Of a stretch of 64,000 bases of DNA, positions 51,269 to 60,309 are shown in pieces (within the stretch, counting starts at the first letter, position 1; each line of letters begins with the position of its first letter). The notes under the pieces are model-generated. The model did no database searches, was not told the DNA's origin, and was given only the letters and a program-made list of their open reading frames with translations. This DNA comes from Microbacterium sufflavum (lineage in GTDB: Bacteria > Actinomycetota > Actinomycetes > Actinomycetales > Microbacteriaceae), in contig NZ_JAHWXK010000001.1 in NCBI RefSeq assembly GCF_023091155.1, positions 744,001-808,000 of the forward strand, read 5' to 3'. A program made the position numbers and the translations under genes.

Positions 51269-52141
51269 GTGACCGATCCCTCCGCTTCCCCGGAAGCCGC
51301 GTCCTTCGACGCCTCCCCCTTCGATTCCCTCGAGACCTCCCTGTCCTTCGCCGACGTCGAACCCGGTGACGGGCAGCGCTGGACCACCTGGCCGTCCGCC
51401 ACCCCGACCGAGCGCGGCCCCGAGCCGCGGCCCGCGTGGGTCGTGACCTCGGCGGGCGCGCTCGACACCGAGCTCGGCATCCTCAAGACGGGCAAGGAGG
51501 CCGACGTGTTCCTGCTCGAACGCGCCGTTCCCGACGACCCCGCGCAGCGCACGCTGCTGGCGGCGAAGCGCTACCGCGGCGAGGAGAACCGGAGCTTCCA
51601 CCGCTCCGCCGTGTACACGGAGGGCCGCAGCACCCGGAACACCCGCGACACCAGGGCCCTGGCCCGCAAGTCGGAGCACGGTCGCGCGGTGGCTGCGGCG
51701 CAGTGGTCGTTCGCGGAGTTCGAGGCGCTGTGCCGCCTGTGGCAGCTCGGCGCCCCGGTGCCCTACCCCGTGCAGGTGAGCGGGACCGAGGTGCTCATGG
51801 AGTTCCTCGGCGATGACGACGGCACCGCAGCCCCGCGCCTCGCGCAGGTGCGCGCCGACCGCGACACCCTGCAGGAGCACTACGCGCAGGTGGTCGACCT
51901 CATGCGGGTGTTCGCCGCGGCGGGTTTCGCGCACGGCGACCTGTCCGCGTACAACCTGCTCGTGCACCAGGGGCGGGTGCGGGTGATCGACCTGCCGCAG
52001 ATCGTGGACGTGATCGCGAACCCGCAGGGGCTCGACCTGCTGCACCGCGACTGCGTGAACGTGTGCGACTGGTTCGCGCGGCGCCGCGTGGAGTGCGACG
52101 CCGAGGAGCTGTTCGCCGACCTGCTCGCGGCGCTGTACTGA
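51269..52141 (+). CDS. RIO-type (RIO1-like) serine kinase
   Basis: A 290-residue atypical kinase of the RIO family. An acidic N-terminus (residues 1-60) precedes the kinase core: nucleotide loop ILKTGKEADVFL (71-82), Lys in AAKRYRG, catalytic loop GFAHGDLSAYNLLV, and metal-binding Asp in VRVIDLPQIVD. Bacterial RIO kinases are common in actinobacteria but their substrates are unknown; archaeal and eukaryotic members act in ribosome maturation. The GTG start follows CGGAGCC. The upstream leader may control it. It is convergent with the agmatinase-like gene. Confidence 0.88.
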   Translation: MTDPSASPEAASFDASPFDSLETSLSFADVEPGDGQRWTTWPSATPTERGPEPRPAWVVTSAGALDTELGILKTGKEADVFLLERAVPDDPAQRTLLAAKRYRGEENRSFHRSAVYTEGRSTRNTRDTRALARKSEHGRAVAAAQWSFAEFEALCRLWQLGAPVPYPVQVSGTEVLMEFLGDDDGTAAPRLAQVRADRDTLQEHYAQVVDLMRVFAAAGFAHGDLSAYNLLVHQGRVRVIDLPQIVDVIANPQGLDLLHRDCVNVCDWFARRRVECDAEELFADLLAALY

Positions 52142-52150
52142 CCCGTCGTG

Positions 52151-53098
52151 TCAGGAGGCCAGGCGGGCGGCCAGCAGCGTCACGAGCTCGTACACCACGT
52201 GGCTCGCGGCGATCCCGGTCATCTGCGCGTGGTCGTAGGCGGGCGACACCTCCACGACGTCGGCGCCCACGATGTCACGGTCGCGCAGCGCGCGGAGGAT
52301 GCGCAGCAGCTCACGGCTCGTGAGTCCTCCCGCCTCGGGGGTCCCGGTGCCGGGGGCGTGCGCGGGGTCGAGCACGTCGATGTCGATCGACACGTACAGC
52401 GGCTTGTCGCCGATGCGCGTGAGGATCCGGTCGATCGCGGCTTCGACGCCGTGCTCCTCGATGTACTCGCTCGACACGATCGAGAACCCCAGGCGCTCGT
52501 CGTCCTCCAGGTCCTGCTTGGAGTAGAGGGGTCCGCGCGTGCCCACGTGGCAGCTGGCGGTGAGGTCGATCAGCCCCTCCTCGCTCGCGCGGCGGAAGGG
52601 CGTGCCGTGCGTGATGGGCGCACCGAAGTAGGTGTCCCACGTGTCGAGGTGCGCGTCGAAGTGCAGCACCGCGACCGGCCCGTGCTTCGCGGCCACGGCG
52701 CGCAGCAGCGGCAGGGCCACGGTGTGGTCGCCGCCGATCGTCACGATGCGCTGCACCTGCTCGCCGAGCGCCGTCGCCGCGCGCTCGACCTCGGTCACGG
52801 CCTCGGTGAGGTCGAAGGGGTTCACGGGGATGTCGCCCGCGTCGACGACCTGCGCGAGCTGGAAGGGCGACACGTCCTGCGCCGGGTTGTACGGGCGCAG
52901 CAGACGCGACGACTCCCGCACGTGCGACGGACCGAACCGCGTGCCGGGGCGGTAGCTCACACCGGAGTCGAACGGGATGCCCACCACGGCGATGTCGGCG
53001 CGCGGCACGTCTTCGATGCGGGGCAGGCGGGCGAAGGTGGCGATGCCGGAGTACCGCGGGTTCACGGAGGCGTCGACGGGGCCGATGGTGTCGGTCAT
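52151..53098 (-). CDS. Ureohydrolase (agmatinase/guanidinobutyrase family)
   Basis: A 315-residue binuclear manganese hydrolase that releases urea from a guanidino compound. Metal ligands are in GGDHT (122-126), DAHLD (148-152) and SIDIDVLDP (237-245). Homologues use agmatine, 4-guanidinobutyrate or related compounds. Next to an AruI-like TPP enzyme, 4-guanidinobutyrate is the attractive guess. It is the last gene of the operon 57858-52151, 34 bases downstream of the TPP enzyme gene. Confidence 0.87.
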   Translation of the reverse strand: MTDTIGPVDASVNPRYSGIATFARLPRIEDVPRADIAVVGIPFDSGVSYRPGTRFGPSHVRESSRLLRPYNPAQDVSPFQLAQVVDAGDIPVNPFDLTEAVTEVERAATALGEQVQRIVTIGGDHTVALPLLRAVAAKHGPVAVLHFDAHLDTWDTYFGAPITHGTPFRRASEEGLIDLTASCHVGTRGPLYSKQDLEDDERLGFSIVSSEYIEEHGVEAAIDRILTRIGDKPLYVSIDIDVLDPAHAPGTGTPEAGGLTSRELLRILRALRDRDIVGADVVEVSPAYDHAQMTGIAASHVVYELVTLLAARLAS

Positions 53099-53132
53099 TT
53101 CTCGTTCCTGTTCGTTCGGGGTGTCGAAGGGC

Positions 53133-54749
53133 TCAGAGGGCGTGCTGCGGCAGGTGCACGAGCTGCACGCCGCCCGCGGCGATGGCGGCGCGGATGCTCG
53201 GGGCGATGTCGTCGCGTCTCTCGACGCGATGCCCGGTCGCGCCGAACGCGGTGGCGAGCGCGGCCCAGTCGGGCTGCACCAGATCCACGCCGATCGGGGT
53301 CATGCCGCGGTCGACCTCGTTCTGGCGGATCTCGGCGTAGCCGCCGTTGTCGACGCACACGACCGTGAGGTCGAGGCGCTGCTCGACCGCGGTGACGAGC
53401 TCGTTCACGCAGAACATGAGCGCGCCGTCGCCGATCACCGTGACCACGGGGCGCTCGGTCTGCGCGACCGCGGCGCCGATCGCGGCGGGCAGCCCGTAGC
53501 CGAGCGTGGCATAGGTGGGCGTGTAGAGCAGGGAGTGCGGATGCTCCTGTCGCAGCACGCTGCCCAGCGCCATGTACACGATCTGCGACGAGTCGCCCGC
53601 CACGATCGCGTCGTCGGGCAGTGCCGCGGCGATCACCTCCGCGAGCGCCACCGTCTCGGGGGCCGTGGCGCGGGACTCGTCCTCGATCGCGGCCCGTTCG
53701 GCCGACAGGTCGCGCGGTGTCGGGGCCGTGTCGGGCAGCAGCGGCAGCAGGGCATCGGTCACCGCGGCCGCGTCACCCGTGATCCCGACGGTCGCGGTGA
53801 GGTTCTTGTCGCGCTGCGCCGGGGAGATGTCGATGCGGATCACGGCTCCGCGGGCCTCGAGGCGCGGGGCCCACAGCTCCGCCTCCCCGAGCTTCGAGCC
53901 GACCACGAGCAGCACGTCCGCGGCCTCGGCCACCGCACGGGCCGCCGCGAGGCGCAGGTTCGAGCCGAGCGACAGCGGGTGGCCCTCGTCGAGCACGCCC
54001 TTGCCGTTCAGGGTGGTGAGGACCGGGGCGCCCAGGCGCTCGGCGATCGCGGTCACCTGATGCACCGCGTCCACGGCTCCCCCGCCGGCGACGATCACCG
54101 GACGTTCGGCGGCAGAGAGCAGTCGCCCGGCCTCGGCGAGCGCGACCGGGTCACCGGCCACGCGCTCGGGCATCGGACGGGGCGCCCGGGCGGCGGCGGG
54201 CACGTCGGCCGGGGCCTCCAGCACGTCGAGCGGGATCTCGATGTGCACGGGGCGCGGGCGACCGGTGCGGAAGAGGTGGAAGGCGTCGTGCACGGCCTCC
54301 ACCCCCTCGGCCGCCGTGGTCACCCGGCGCGACCACTCCGCGATCGCGCCGACCATGGCCGTGGCGTCCTTCGTCTCGTGCAGGGTGCCCACGTCGGCGA
54401 ACTCCGCGCCGAGCGGCACCCCGGGCGACAGCACGATCAGCGGACGCGACTCGCAGAACGCGGTGCCGATCGCGCTCAGGGCGTTCTGCAGCCCGGGGCC
54501 CGACGTGGTGATCACGACGCCGGGGAGCCCGGTCTGCTGCGCCCAGCCGTCGGCGCCGTAGCCGGAGCCCTGCTCGTGCCGGTTGGTGACGGCGCGGATG
54601 CCGAGGTCGGCCAGGGGGCGGTACAGCTCCAGGTTGTGGGTGCCGGGGATGCCGAACACCGCCGTCACCCCGTAGCCACGGATGGTCTCCAGCACCGCGC
54701 GGCCCGCCGTGTCGGCGTACGGGGCGGCGGGGTTCGCGTCGGCGCTCAT
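53133..54749 (-). CDS. TPP-dependent enzyme, possibly 5-guanidino-2-oxopentanoate decarboxylase
   Basis: A 538-residue member of the acetolactate synthase-like TPP family. It has the N-terminal glutamate motif [15 protein letters not shown], a central domain, and the TPP/Mg motif [18 protein letters not shown] ending [10 protein letters not shown]. The start [16 protein letters not shown] resembles AruI-type 2-ketoarginine decarboxylases. Beside a urea-releasing enzyme this is more plausible than branched-chain amino acid synthesis, and no IlvN small subunit is present. ATG 54749 is set by the conserved N-terminus. Confidence 0.82.
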   Translation of the reverse strand: MSADANPAAPYADTAGRAVLETIRGYGVTAVFGIPGTHNLELYRPLADLGIRAVTNRHEQGSGYGADGWAQQTGLPGVVITTSGPGLQNALSAIGTAFCESRPLIVLSPGVPLGAEFADVGTLHETKDATAMVGAIAEWSRRVTTAAEGVEAVHDAFHLFRTGRPRPVHIEIPLDVLEAPADVPAAARAPRPMPERVAGDPVALAEAGRLLSAAERPVIVAGGGAVDAVHQVTAIAERLGAPVLTTLNGKGVLDEGHPLSLGSNLRLAAARAVAEAADVLLVVGSKLGEAELWAPRLEARGAVIRIDISPAQRDKNLTATVGITGDAAAVTDALLPLLPDTAPTPRDLSAERAAIEDESRATAPETVALAEVIAAALPDDAIVAGDSSQIVYMALGSVLRQEHPHSLLYTPTYATLGYGLPAAIGAAVAQTERPVVTVIGDGALMFCVNELVTAVEQRLDLTVVCVDNGGYAEIRQNEVDRGMTPIGVDLVQPDWAALATAFGATGHRVERRDDIAPSIRAAIAAGGVQLVHLPQHAL

Positions 54750-54763
54750 GCTCGTATCCTCGT

Positions 54764-56452
54764 TCAGACGCCGGCCGTGGTGCGGGCGGCGACGTGGCGG
54801 CGCACGCCGTCGACCCAGGTCTCGCGCACCTCGATGGCCGCGATCTCCTCGGCGGGCACGGCCAGCGGGTCGTCCGAGAGCACCGCGAAGTCGGCGAGCT
54901 TGCCCACTTCCAGCGAGCCCAGGTCGTCTTCCCGCCCGATCGACACGGCCCCCTCGATCGTGTGGGCGCGCAGTGCGGCGAGCGCAGAGATGCGCAGGTC
55001 GTCGGGCCCGAGCCGGTGGCCGCGGCGGGTGACGCGGGTGACCGCCGTCTGGATGGCCTCCAGCGGGATCGGCTCGGCGACCGGGGCGTCGGAGGAGATC
55101 GTCATAGGCACGCCCGCCCGCTCGAACTCGCCGAGCGGGTTGAACCGCTCGCCCGGCGTGCCGATGGCCTCCTCCACGCCCTCGCCCCAGTTGAAGTAGT
55201 GCTGGGTCTGGTTGACGGGACGGATGCCCGCGGTCGCCATGCGCGCGATCTGCCCGGGCGTGGGCAGGCCGCAGTGCTCGATGCGGTGCCGGGCGTCGGC
55301 ATCTGGACGTTCGGCGAGCGCGGCCTCGATCGCCGACACGACCATCTCGATCGCGGTGGGCGACTGCGCGTGCGTCGCCGTCTGGAGCCCCGCGGCGTGC
55401 GCCTTGCGGATCAGCTCGGCGTAGTCGGCGGGCTCGTGGTACAGCTGGCCCGTGCGGCACGGGTCGCCCACGTAGCCGTCGGGGAAGTACGCGGTCCAGC
55501 CGCCGAGGGTGCCGTCGGCGTAGAACTTGATGCCGGCGAAGCTCAGGTGCGCGTTGCCGAACTGTCCGACGAGCCCCATCTCGAGCGCCTCGTCGAGCAG
55601 ATGCGACAGCAGGTACATCGACACGCGCAGCTCGAGCCGCCCGGCCTCCGCGAGCCGCAGGTACATGTCGAACTCGCGGCGCGTGACCTGGCAGTCGCCG
55701 ATCGAGGTGACACCGCCCGCAAGGAACCGCTGCGTCGCGGCGTCGAGCTGCCGCAGGTGCTCCTCCGGCTCATCGGCCAGGTGGAAGTTCGGGCCGTGGT
55801 GACCGATCTTCACCCCGTGCACGCCCGTCAGGATGTTGCACGCCGCGTCGGACAGCTCCCCGGTGAGCTCGCCGTCGGCGTCGCGGAAGAACTCGCCGCC
55901 GTCCGGGTTCGGGGTGTCGCGGTCCACGCCGTTGATGTCGAGCGTGTACGAGTTCACGACGCCGCCGTGACCCGAGGCGTTCATGAGGTACACCTCCCGG
56001 TCGGACGCGACCTCGTCGAGCTCGAACCGGGTGGGGTGGCGCTTCTCGGCGAGGTTGCGCTGCTCGTAGCCGTAGCCGCGCACCGGGCGACCGGCGGGGA
56101 GCCCGGCCGCCGCGGCCTTCAGCAGGGCGACGATCTCGGGGATGCTGCCCGCCTTCTCCGGCCCGCAGTCCACCCACGTCATCATCTGCCCGAACATGAG
56201 CGGGTGCGCGTGCGCGTCGACGAACCCGGGCACCACGACCGCGTCGCCGAGTTCGACGCGCTCCGGGGTCAGCCCGGCCCTGGCCGCCACGTCCTCGCAC
56301 TCCGCGACCGTGCCGAGGGCGACGATGCGCCCCCGGTCGGTGAGCATCGCGGTCGCGGTGGTGTCCGCCGCGTCCGCGGTGTGGATGGCGCGGGCGGTGA
56401 CGAGGGCGGGGGCGGCCTGGGCCGAGCGGTCGAAGGGGGTGAGCTTGCGCAT
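54764..56452 (-). CDS. YtcJ-like metal-dependent amidohydrolase
   Basis: A 562-residue hydrolase of the Amidohydro_3 group. The first metal motif is VDAHAHPLMFGQ. Further parts are the later metal His in HRIEHCGLPT and Asp in ISSDAPVAEP, inside a TIM barrel flanked by a beta-sandwich. Substrates for this family are mostly unknown N-acyl, carbamate or formamide compounds. It lies between the transporter and TPP enzyme genes in one operon, so it probably performs a first hydrolysis on the imported compound. Confidence 0.85.
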   Translation of the reverse strand: MRKLTPFDRSAQAAPALVTARAIHTADAADTTATAMLTDRGRIVALGTVAECEDVAARAGLTPERVELGDAVVVPGFVDAHAHPLMFGQMMTWVDCGPEKAGSIPEIVALLKAAAAGLPAGRPVRGYGYEQRNLAEKRHPTRFELDEVASDREVYLMNASGHGGVVNSYTLDINGVDRDTPNPDGGEFFRDADGELTGELSDAACNILTGVHGVKIGHHGPNFHLADEPEEHLRQLDAATQRFLAGGVTSIGDCQVTRREFDMYLRLAEAGRLELRVSMYLLSHLLDEALEMGLVGQFGNAHLSFAGIKFYADGTLGGWTAYFPDGYVGDPCRTGQLYHEPADYAELIRKAHAAGLQTATHAQSPTAIEMVVSAIEAALAERPDADARHRIEHCGLPTPGQIARMATAGIRPVNQTQHYFNWGEGVEEAIGTPGERFNPLGEFERAGVPMTISSDAPVAEPIPLEAIQTAVTRVTRRGHRLGPDDLRISALAALRAHTIEGAVSIGREDDLGSLEVGKLADFAVLSDDPLAVPAEEIAAIEVRETWVDGVRRHVAARTTAGV

Positions 56453-56514
56453 GAGGAGCCTGTTCGCGGTGGGGTCGTGCGGGTGGGGTCGTGCGGGTGG
56501 GGAGGCGGAGCCGA

Positions 56515-57858
56515 TCAGGGCAGGCGGTTCGCCGTGGTGTCGGTCCGGGCGGTGAACGAGGCCGTGACCGGTGCCTCGTCGGAGTGCTGCGGCGCGAGGC
56601 GCGTGCAGATCCCGGCGATCACGGCCATGCCGACGAACATCGCGATCACCGACCAGACGCTGCCGGTCCAGGCGATCAGCTGCGTCGCGAACCAGGGCGA
56701 GAAGCCGGCCCAGATCGCGGCGCCCACGCCGTAGGAGAGGGCGATCGAGGTGTACCGCGCCTGCGGGCGGAACATCTGCGCGAGGATCGCGGCGATCGGG
56801 GCGTAGGTCGCGCTCATCGCGATGCGCACCAGCGAGGCGAGCAGGAAGATGAGCGGCTCGACCCGTCCCGGCATCACCAGCAGGAACGGCGCGAACGTCA
56901 GCACCGAGGTGATCAGGCCGATGTACATCACGTTCTTGCGGCCCCACTTGTCGCCGAGCCAGGCGACCGGCAGCGTGACCACGAACTCCACGAACGAGGC
57001 GATCGTCATGGCGTCGAGGATCACCTGCTCGCTGATCGCGATGGGCTCGCCGGTCGCGTAGGCGGTGGCGAAGGTCGTGGCCAGGTAGTAGCCGCCCGTG
57101 GAGATGGGCAGGATGCCGATGCCGAGCAGGATCGGCTTCCAGTTGACGCGCAGCGCGAAGGCGAGGGGCATGGACTGCTTGCGGCCCTCGATCTTCTCCT
57201 CGAAGACCGGCGACTCCTCCACGCGGTAGCGGACCCACAGGCCGACGGCGATCAGCACGATCGACAGCAGGAACGGGATGCGCCAGCCGCCGTCGATGAT
57301 GAACGTGTCGCCGCCGCGGGCCATGATCGCGAAGATGCCCGAGGCGAGCAGCGCACCGGCGGGGTTGCCGAGCTGGGTGAAGCCGCCGTAGAACGTCTTC
57401 GACTTCTCCGGGGCGTGCTCGACGCTCATGAGCACGGCGCCACCCCACTCGCCACCGACCGCGAGGCCCTGGATGGCGCGCAGCAGGATCAGGAGGATCG
57501 GCGCGAGGATGCCGATGTTCTCGTAGGTGGGGAGGCAGCCGACGAGGACGGTCGCGGCGCCCATCAGCAGCAGGGTGATGACGAGCGAGACGCGGCGGCC
57601 GAGCTTGTCGCCGATGTGGCCGAAGACGATGCCGCCGAGGGGACGGACGAGGAAGGCGACCGCGAACGTCGCGAACGCCGCGGCGGTCTCGGCGAGGGGG
57701 TCGTCGCTCGGGAAGAACAGCGGGCCGAAGACGAGGGCGGCGGCCGTGGCGTAGACGTAGAAGTCGTACCACTCGATCGTGGTGCCGACGAAGGCGGCGA
57801 TGCCGGCGCGGCGTGCGCGGCTGTGGACGCCGCTTCGGGGGGTGGGGGTGGTGGTCAT
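56515..57858 (-). CDS. MFS transporter of the MHS (metabolite:H+ symporter) family
   Basis: A 447-residue, twelve-helix proton symporter. The MHS signature FVGTTIEWYDFYVYATAAAL is near residue 23, and GGIVFGHIGDKLGRRVSLV is the conserved loop 2-3. The long cytoplasmic loop (VEESPVFEEKIEGRKQ) is also typical. MHS proteins import carboxylates, shikimate, proline or betaine-like compounds. First gene of a four-gene catabolic operon divergent from the Lrp-type regulator. Confidence 0.88.
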   Translation of the reverse strand: MTTTPTPRSGVHSRARRAGIAAFVGTTIEWYDFYVYATAAALVFGPLFFPSDDPLAETAAAFATFAVAFLVRPLGGIVFGHIGDKLGRRVSLVITLLLMGAATVLVGCLPTYENIGILAPILLILLRAIQGLAVGGEWGGAVLMSVEHAPEKSKTFYGGFTQLGNPAGALLASGIFAIMARGGDTFIIDGGWRIPFLLSIVLIAVGLWVRYRVEESPVFEEKIEGRKQSMPLAFALRVNWKPILLGIGILPISTGGYYLATTFATAYATGEPIAISEQVILDAMTIASFVEFVVTLPVAWLGDKWGRKNVMYIGLITSVLTFAPFLLVMPGRVEPLIFLLASLVRIAMSATYAPIAAILAQMFRPQARYTSIALSYGVGAAIWAGFSPWFATQLIAWTGSVWSVIAMFVGMAVIAGICTRLAPQHSDEAPVTASFTARTDTTANRLP

Positions 57859-58077
57859 GGACCCGCTCCTTCGCGGATGGTGTCGGATAGCGATCGATGC
57901 TAGGGACGTGACGACCCGGCGGCAAGGGCAGAACTCCAGCGAGAACGGGGATTCACTGGACTTCTGGTCCCTCGGGCACGCAAAGCGGGCCTTCCCGCCG
58001 GTCGCATACGGGGTTACGCTGAGGTTCTGCGCGCGTCGTCGTGCAGACCGGGGAAACTGACGGATCGGGACGCAGCC

Positions 58078-58974
58078 ATGGATTTCGACGCCGAACTCAT
58101 CCGCGCGCTCCAGGAGGACGGGCGCGCGAGCATCCGCGCCCTGGCCGAGCGGCTCGGGCAGTCCAGGGCCGCGGTGGCCGCACGACTGCGCACGCTGCTG
58201 GCCGACCGCACCGTGCGCGTGGTCGCCGCGGTGGACCCGGTCTTCCTCGGCCAGCACGTCCTCGCGCACGTGTCGATCCGCACCGACGGCGCCGTCGAGG
58301 TCGTGGCCGAGCACCTGCGCGACATGAGCGAGACCGTGCTCGTGTCGGCCGTCGGCGGCGCGCACGACATCGTGACCGAGGTGCGCGTGGGGTCGATGTC
58401 GGAACTGCACGACCTGCTCGCCCGCATCCGCGGCAGCGCAGGCGTGCTCGACATCAACACCATCATCTACTCGACCGTGATCAAGGGGTTCTTCGTGTCG
58501 GAGTACCACGGCGGGGTCACGCTCGACGCGATCGACGAAGCCCTCGTGGAGCACCTGCAGGCCGATGGCCGCATGAGCTTCCGCGCGCTCGGCGAAGAGG
58601 TGCGCCTCTCCCCCAGCGCCGTCGCGACCCGGGTGCAGCGGCTCATCGACGCGGGCGTCATCAAGATCAGCGCGGTCGAGGCACGCGGCCTCGCGCACCG
58701 GCAGCTGTCGATGGGCGTGGGCATGACCCTCGGCGACGACGACGAGGCCGTGATCGAGGAGCTGCGCCGCGGTCGCGGTGTCGACTTCGCCGCCCGCACG
58801 CTCGGCCGCTTCGACGCGGTCGCGACACTCGTTGAGCCCTCGGCCGGCGCCCTGTACGCGAGCCTGGAGCGCCTGCGCGCGCTGCCCGGAGTGACCCGGA
58901 TCGAGGCCTGGCTCCACCTCGCGGTGCTCAAGGAGGACTACGCCCGCACGCTCCGCCCGCTCCGCACGGAGTGA
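58078..58974 (+). CDS. Lrp/AsnC regulator with two fused DNA-binding units
   Basis: A 298-residue regulator roughly twice the length of a normal Lrp protein. One AsnC helix-turn-helix covers residues 1-45 (DAELIRALQEDGRASIRALAERLGQSRAAVAARL) and is followed by a ligand-binding-like domain to about 140. A second covers about 148-190 (DEALVEHLQADGRMSFRALGEEVRLSPSAVATRV) followed by another alpha/beta domain. Such tandem Lrp proteins are known in actinobacteria. Divergence from the MHS-hydrolase operon suggests that it senses its amino-acid-like substrate. Confidence 0.86.
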   Translation: MDFDAELIRALQEDGRASIRALAERLGQSRAAVAARLRTLLADRTVRVVAAVDPVFLGQHVLAHVSIRTDGAVEVVAEHLRDMSETVLVSAVGGAHDIVTEVRVGSMSELHDLLARIRGSAGVLDINTIIYSTVIKGFFVSEYHGGVTLDAIDEALVEHLQADGRMSFRALGEEVRLSPSAVATRVQRLIDAGVIKISAVEARGLAHRQLSMGVGMTLGDDDEAVIEELRRGRGVDFAARTLGRFDAVATLVEPSAGALYASLERLRALPGVTRIEAWLHLAVLKEDYARTLRPLRTE

Positions 58975-59028
58975 GCGCGAAGTCGCCCGGGTCGGGGGTC
59001 ACGCGGCATGCACCGCGTCGAGCCCGGG

Positions 59029-59604
59029 TCAGGCGGCGGGGTGGACCGCGTCGAGCAGGGCCGACAGCGCGGGCGGCATCCGGTCGAGCGGGAGCAGGCC
59101 GACGATGTCCGCGGCGAACCGCGCCTTGCGGCCCGCGGCCGTCCCGGCGAAGCGATGCAGCTGATCCTCCACGACCCTGCCCCGCTGCGCCGGCTGCCCC
59201 TGGAACACGCGGAACCGCCCGAGCTCGCCCCGCGCCGCCAGCGCCTGCTCCACCAACGGAACCCCGGCGGCACGGATCACCTCGTCTTCGAGGTCGCGCT
59301 CACAGCCGAAGAACCCCGCATCGGCGGGCACGCCCGTGGCGTCGATCGCGCCGTCGTCGCGCAGGACCCGGGTCACGTACGCGCCCTCCGCCGCGTCGTA
59401 GAGGCCGAGCACCCGCACGGCAGGCTCGACCGCGCGGAGGGCCGCGAGCCGGGAACGGAGGTTCGTGATGCCGTCGAGGTCGACCAGGTCGAGGTCGTCG
59501 AGCGTCTCGCCGAGGCGCTGCGCCGCGGCGAGGAACGCGAGCCGGTCGCTCGCCCCCTCGAACAGCACGACCGTGCCGCCTCCTCGCCCCGCACTCGCCG
59601 CCAT
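59029..59604 (-). CDS. TOPRIM-domain protein, OLD-nuclease-like, 191 aa
   Basis: A small protein with the TOPRIM start GGTVVLFEGASDRLAF (conserved Glu) and a second acidic patch VLGLYDAAEGAY, as in the nuclease domain of OLD-family ATP-dependent endonucleases. No ABC ATPase half is present. Free-standing TOPRIM proteins of this kind occur in many actinobacteria; their function is unknown. It stands alone, convergent with the Lrp gene. Confidence 0.75.
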   Translation of the reverse strand: MAASAGRGGGTVVLFEGASDRLAFLAAAQRLGETLDDLDLVDLDGITNLRSRLAALRAVEPAVRVLGLYDAAEGAYVTRVLRDDGAIDATGVPADAGFFGCERDLEDEVIRAAGVPLVEQALAARGELGRFRVFQGQPAQRGRVVEDQLHRFAGTAAGRKARFAADIVGLLPLDRMPPALSALLDAVHPAA

Positions 59605-59712
59605 CCCTCGACCCTACGCACCCGGTGTCCGTCGCGCTTCGACCGCACCCGACGCGGAGGGCCGCACGTCAAGGGTCTGCCGTTGGAGGGCCCGCCGCGG
59701 CACACTGCCGAC

Positions 59713-60222
59713 ATGGAGCAGCCCGACGAGCCGGACGCGGCCACGGCACCGGAGCGCACGCCCGATGGCCACCACATCGTCGTGAACGGACGCCGGTGGC
59801 GGGCGACCGACCCGGCCATCCCGGAGAAACTGCGCCAGGAGCTGGTCGACGAGCTGATGGCCGCGCGGCGCGCCGTCAAGGCGGCGGAGCCCGAGGCGCG
59901 GCGCCGCGTGCACGATGCGAAGACCGCCCTCGGCGAACGCGGCGCCCCGTGGTGGGAGCAGCCGACGCCCGAGGAGTCCGCGGAGCGCATCGCGGCCGCC
60001 ATCCGCACCCTCACCCGCAAGAGGGAGGGGTCGTCGATCTGCCCGAGCGACGTCGCCAGAGCCGTCGGCGGGGAGGCCTGGCGCAACCGGATGGACGAGG
60101 TGCGCCGCGTGACCGCCGCGCTCGCCGACCGGGACGAGGTCGTGGTGACCCAGAAGGGCGAGCCGGTCGACATCGCCTCCGCGCGCGGCCCGGTGCGCAT
60201 CCGCCGCGGCCCCGCCCTCTGA
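59713..60222 (+). CDS. DUF3253 protein, 169 aa
   Basis: The C-terminal 75 residues are a clear DUF3253 domain: IRTLTRKREGSSICPSDVARAVGGEAWR, VTAALADRDEVVVTQKGEP and ARGPVRIRRG. It looks like a small winged-helix. The N-terminus (residues 1-75) contains DGHHIVVNGRRWRATDPAIPEKLR, a motif found alone in many actinobacterial proteins, so this is a fusion of two such units. Function is unknown, with possible DNA or RNA binding. ATG 59713 lacks a good ribosome site. Confidence 0.8.
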   Translation: MEQPDEPDAATAPERTPDGHHIVVNGRRWRATDPAIPEKLRQELVDELMAARRAVKAAEPEARRRVHDAKTALGERGAPWWEQPTPEESAERIAAAIRTLTRKREGSSICPSDVARAVGGEAWRNRMDEVRRVTAALADRDEVVVTQKGEPVDIASARGPVRIRRGPAL

Positions 60223-60309
60223 CCCGGGCGGAGTGCGTCGAGGCGGGGTGCCGCGCGGGACACGGCGCGCCGTCACCGGGCGTTCACCGGGCCCCGCCAG
60301 ACTGCGAGC

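Noticed and set aside
53133..54749. Naming the TPP enzyme acetolactate synthase (ilvB).
   Set aside because: There is no small subunit or branched-chain gene nearby, and the context with a ureohydrolase points to a catabolic decarboxylase.
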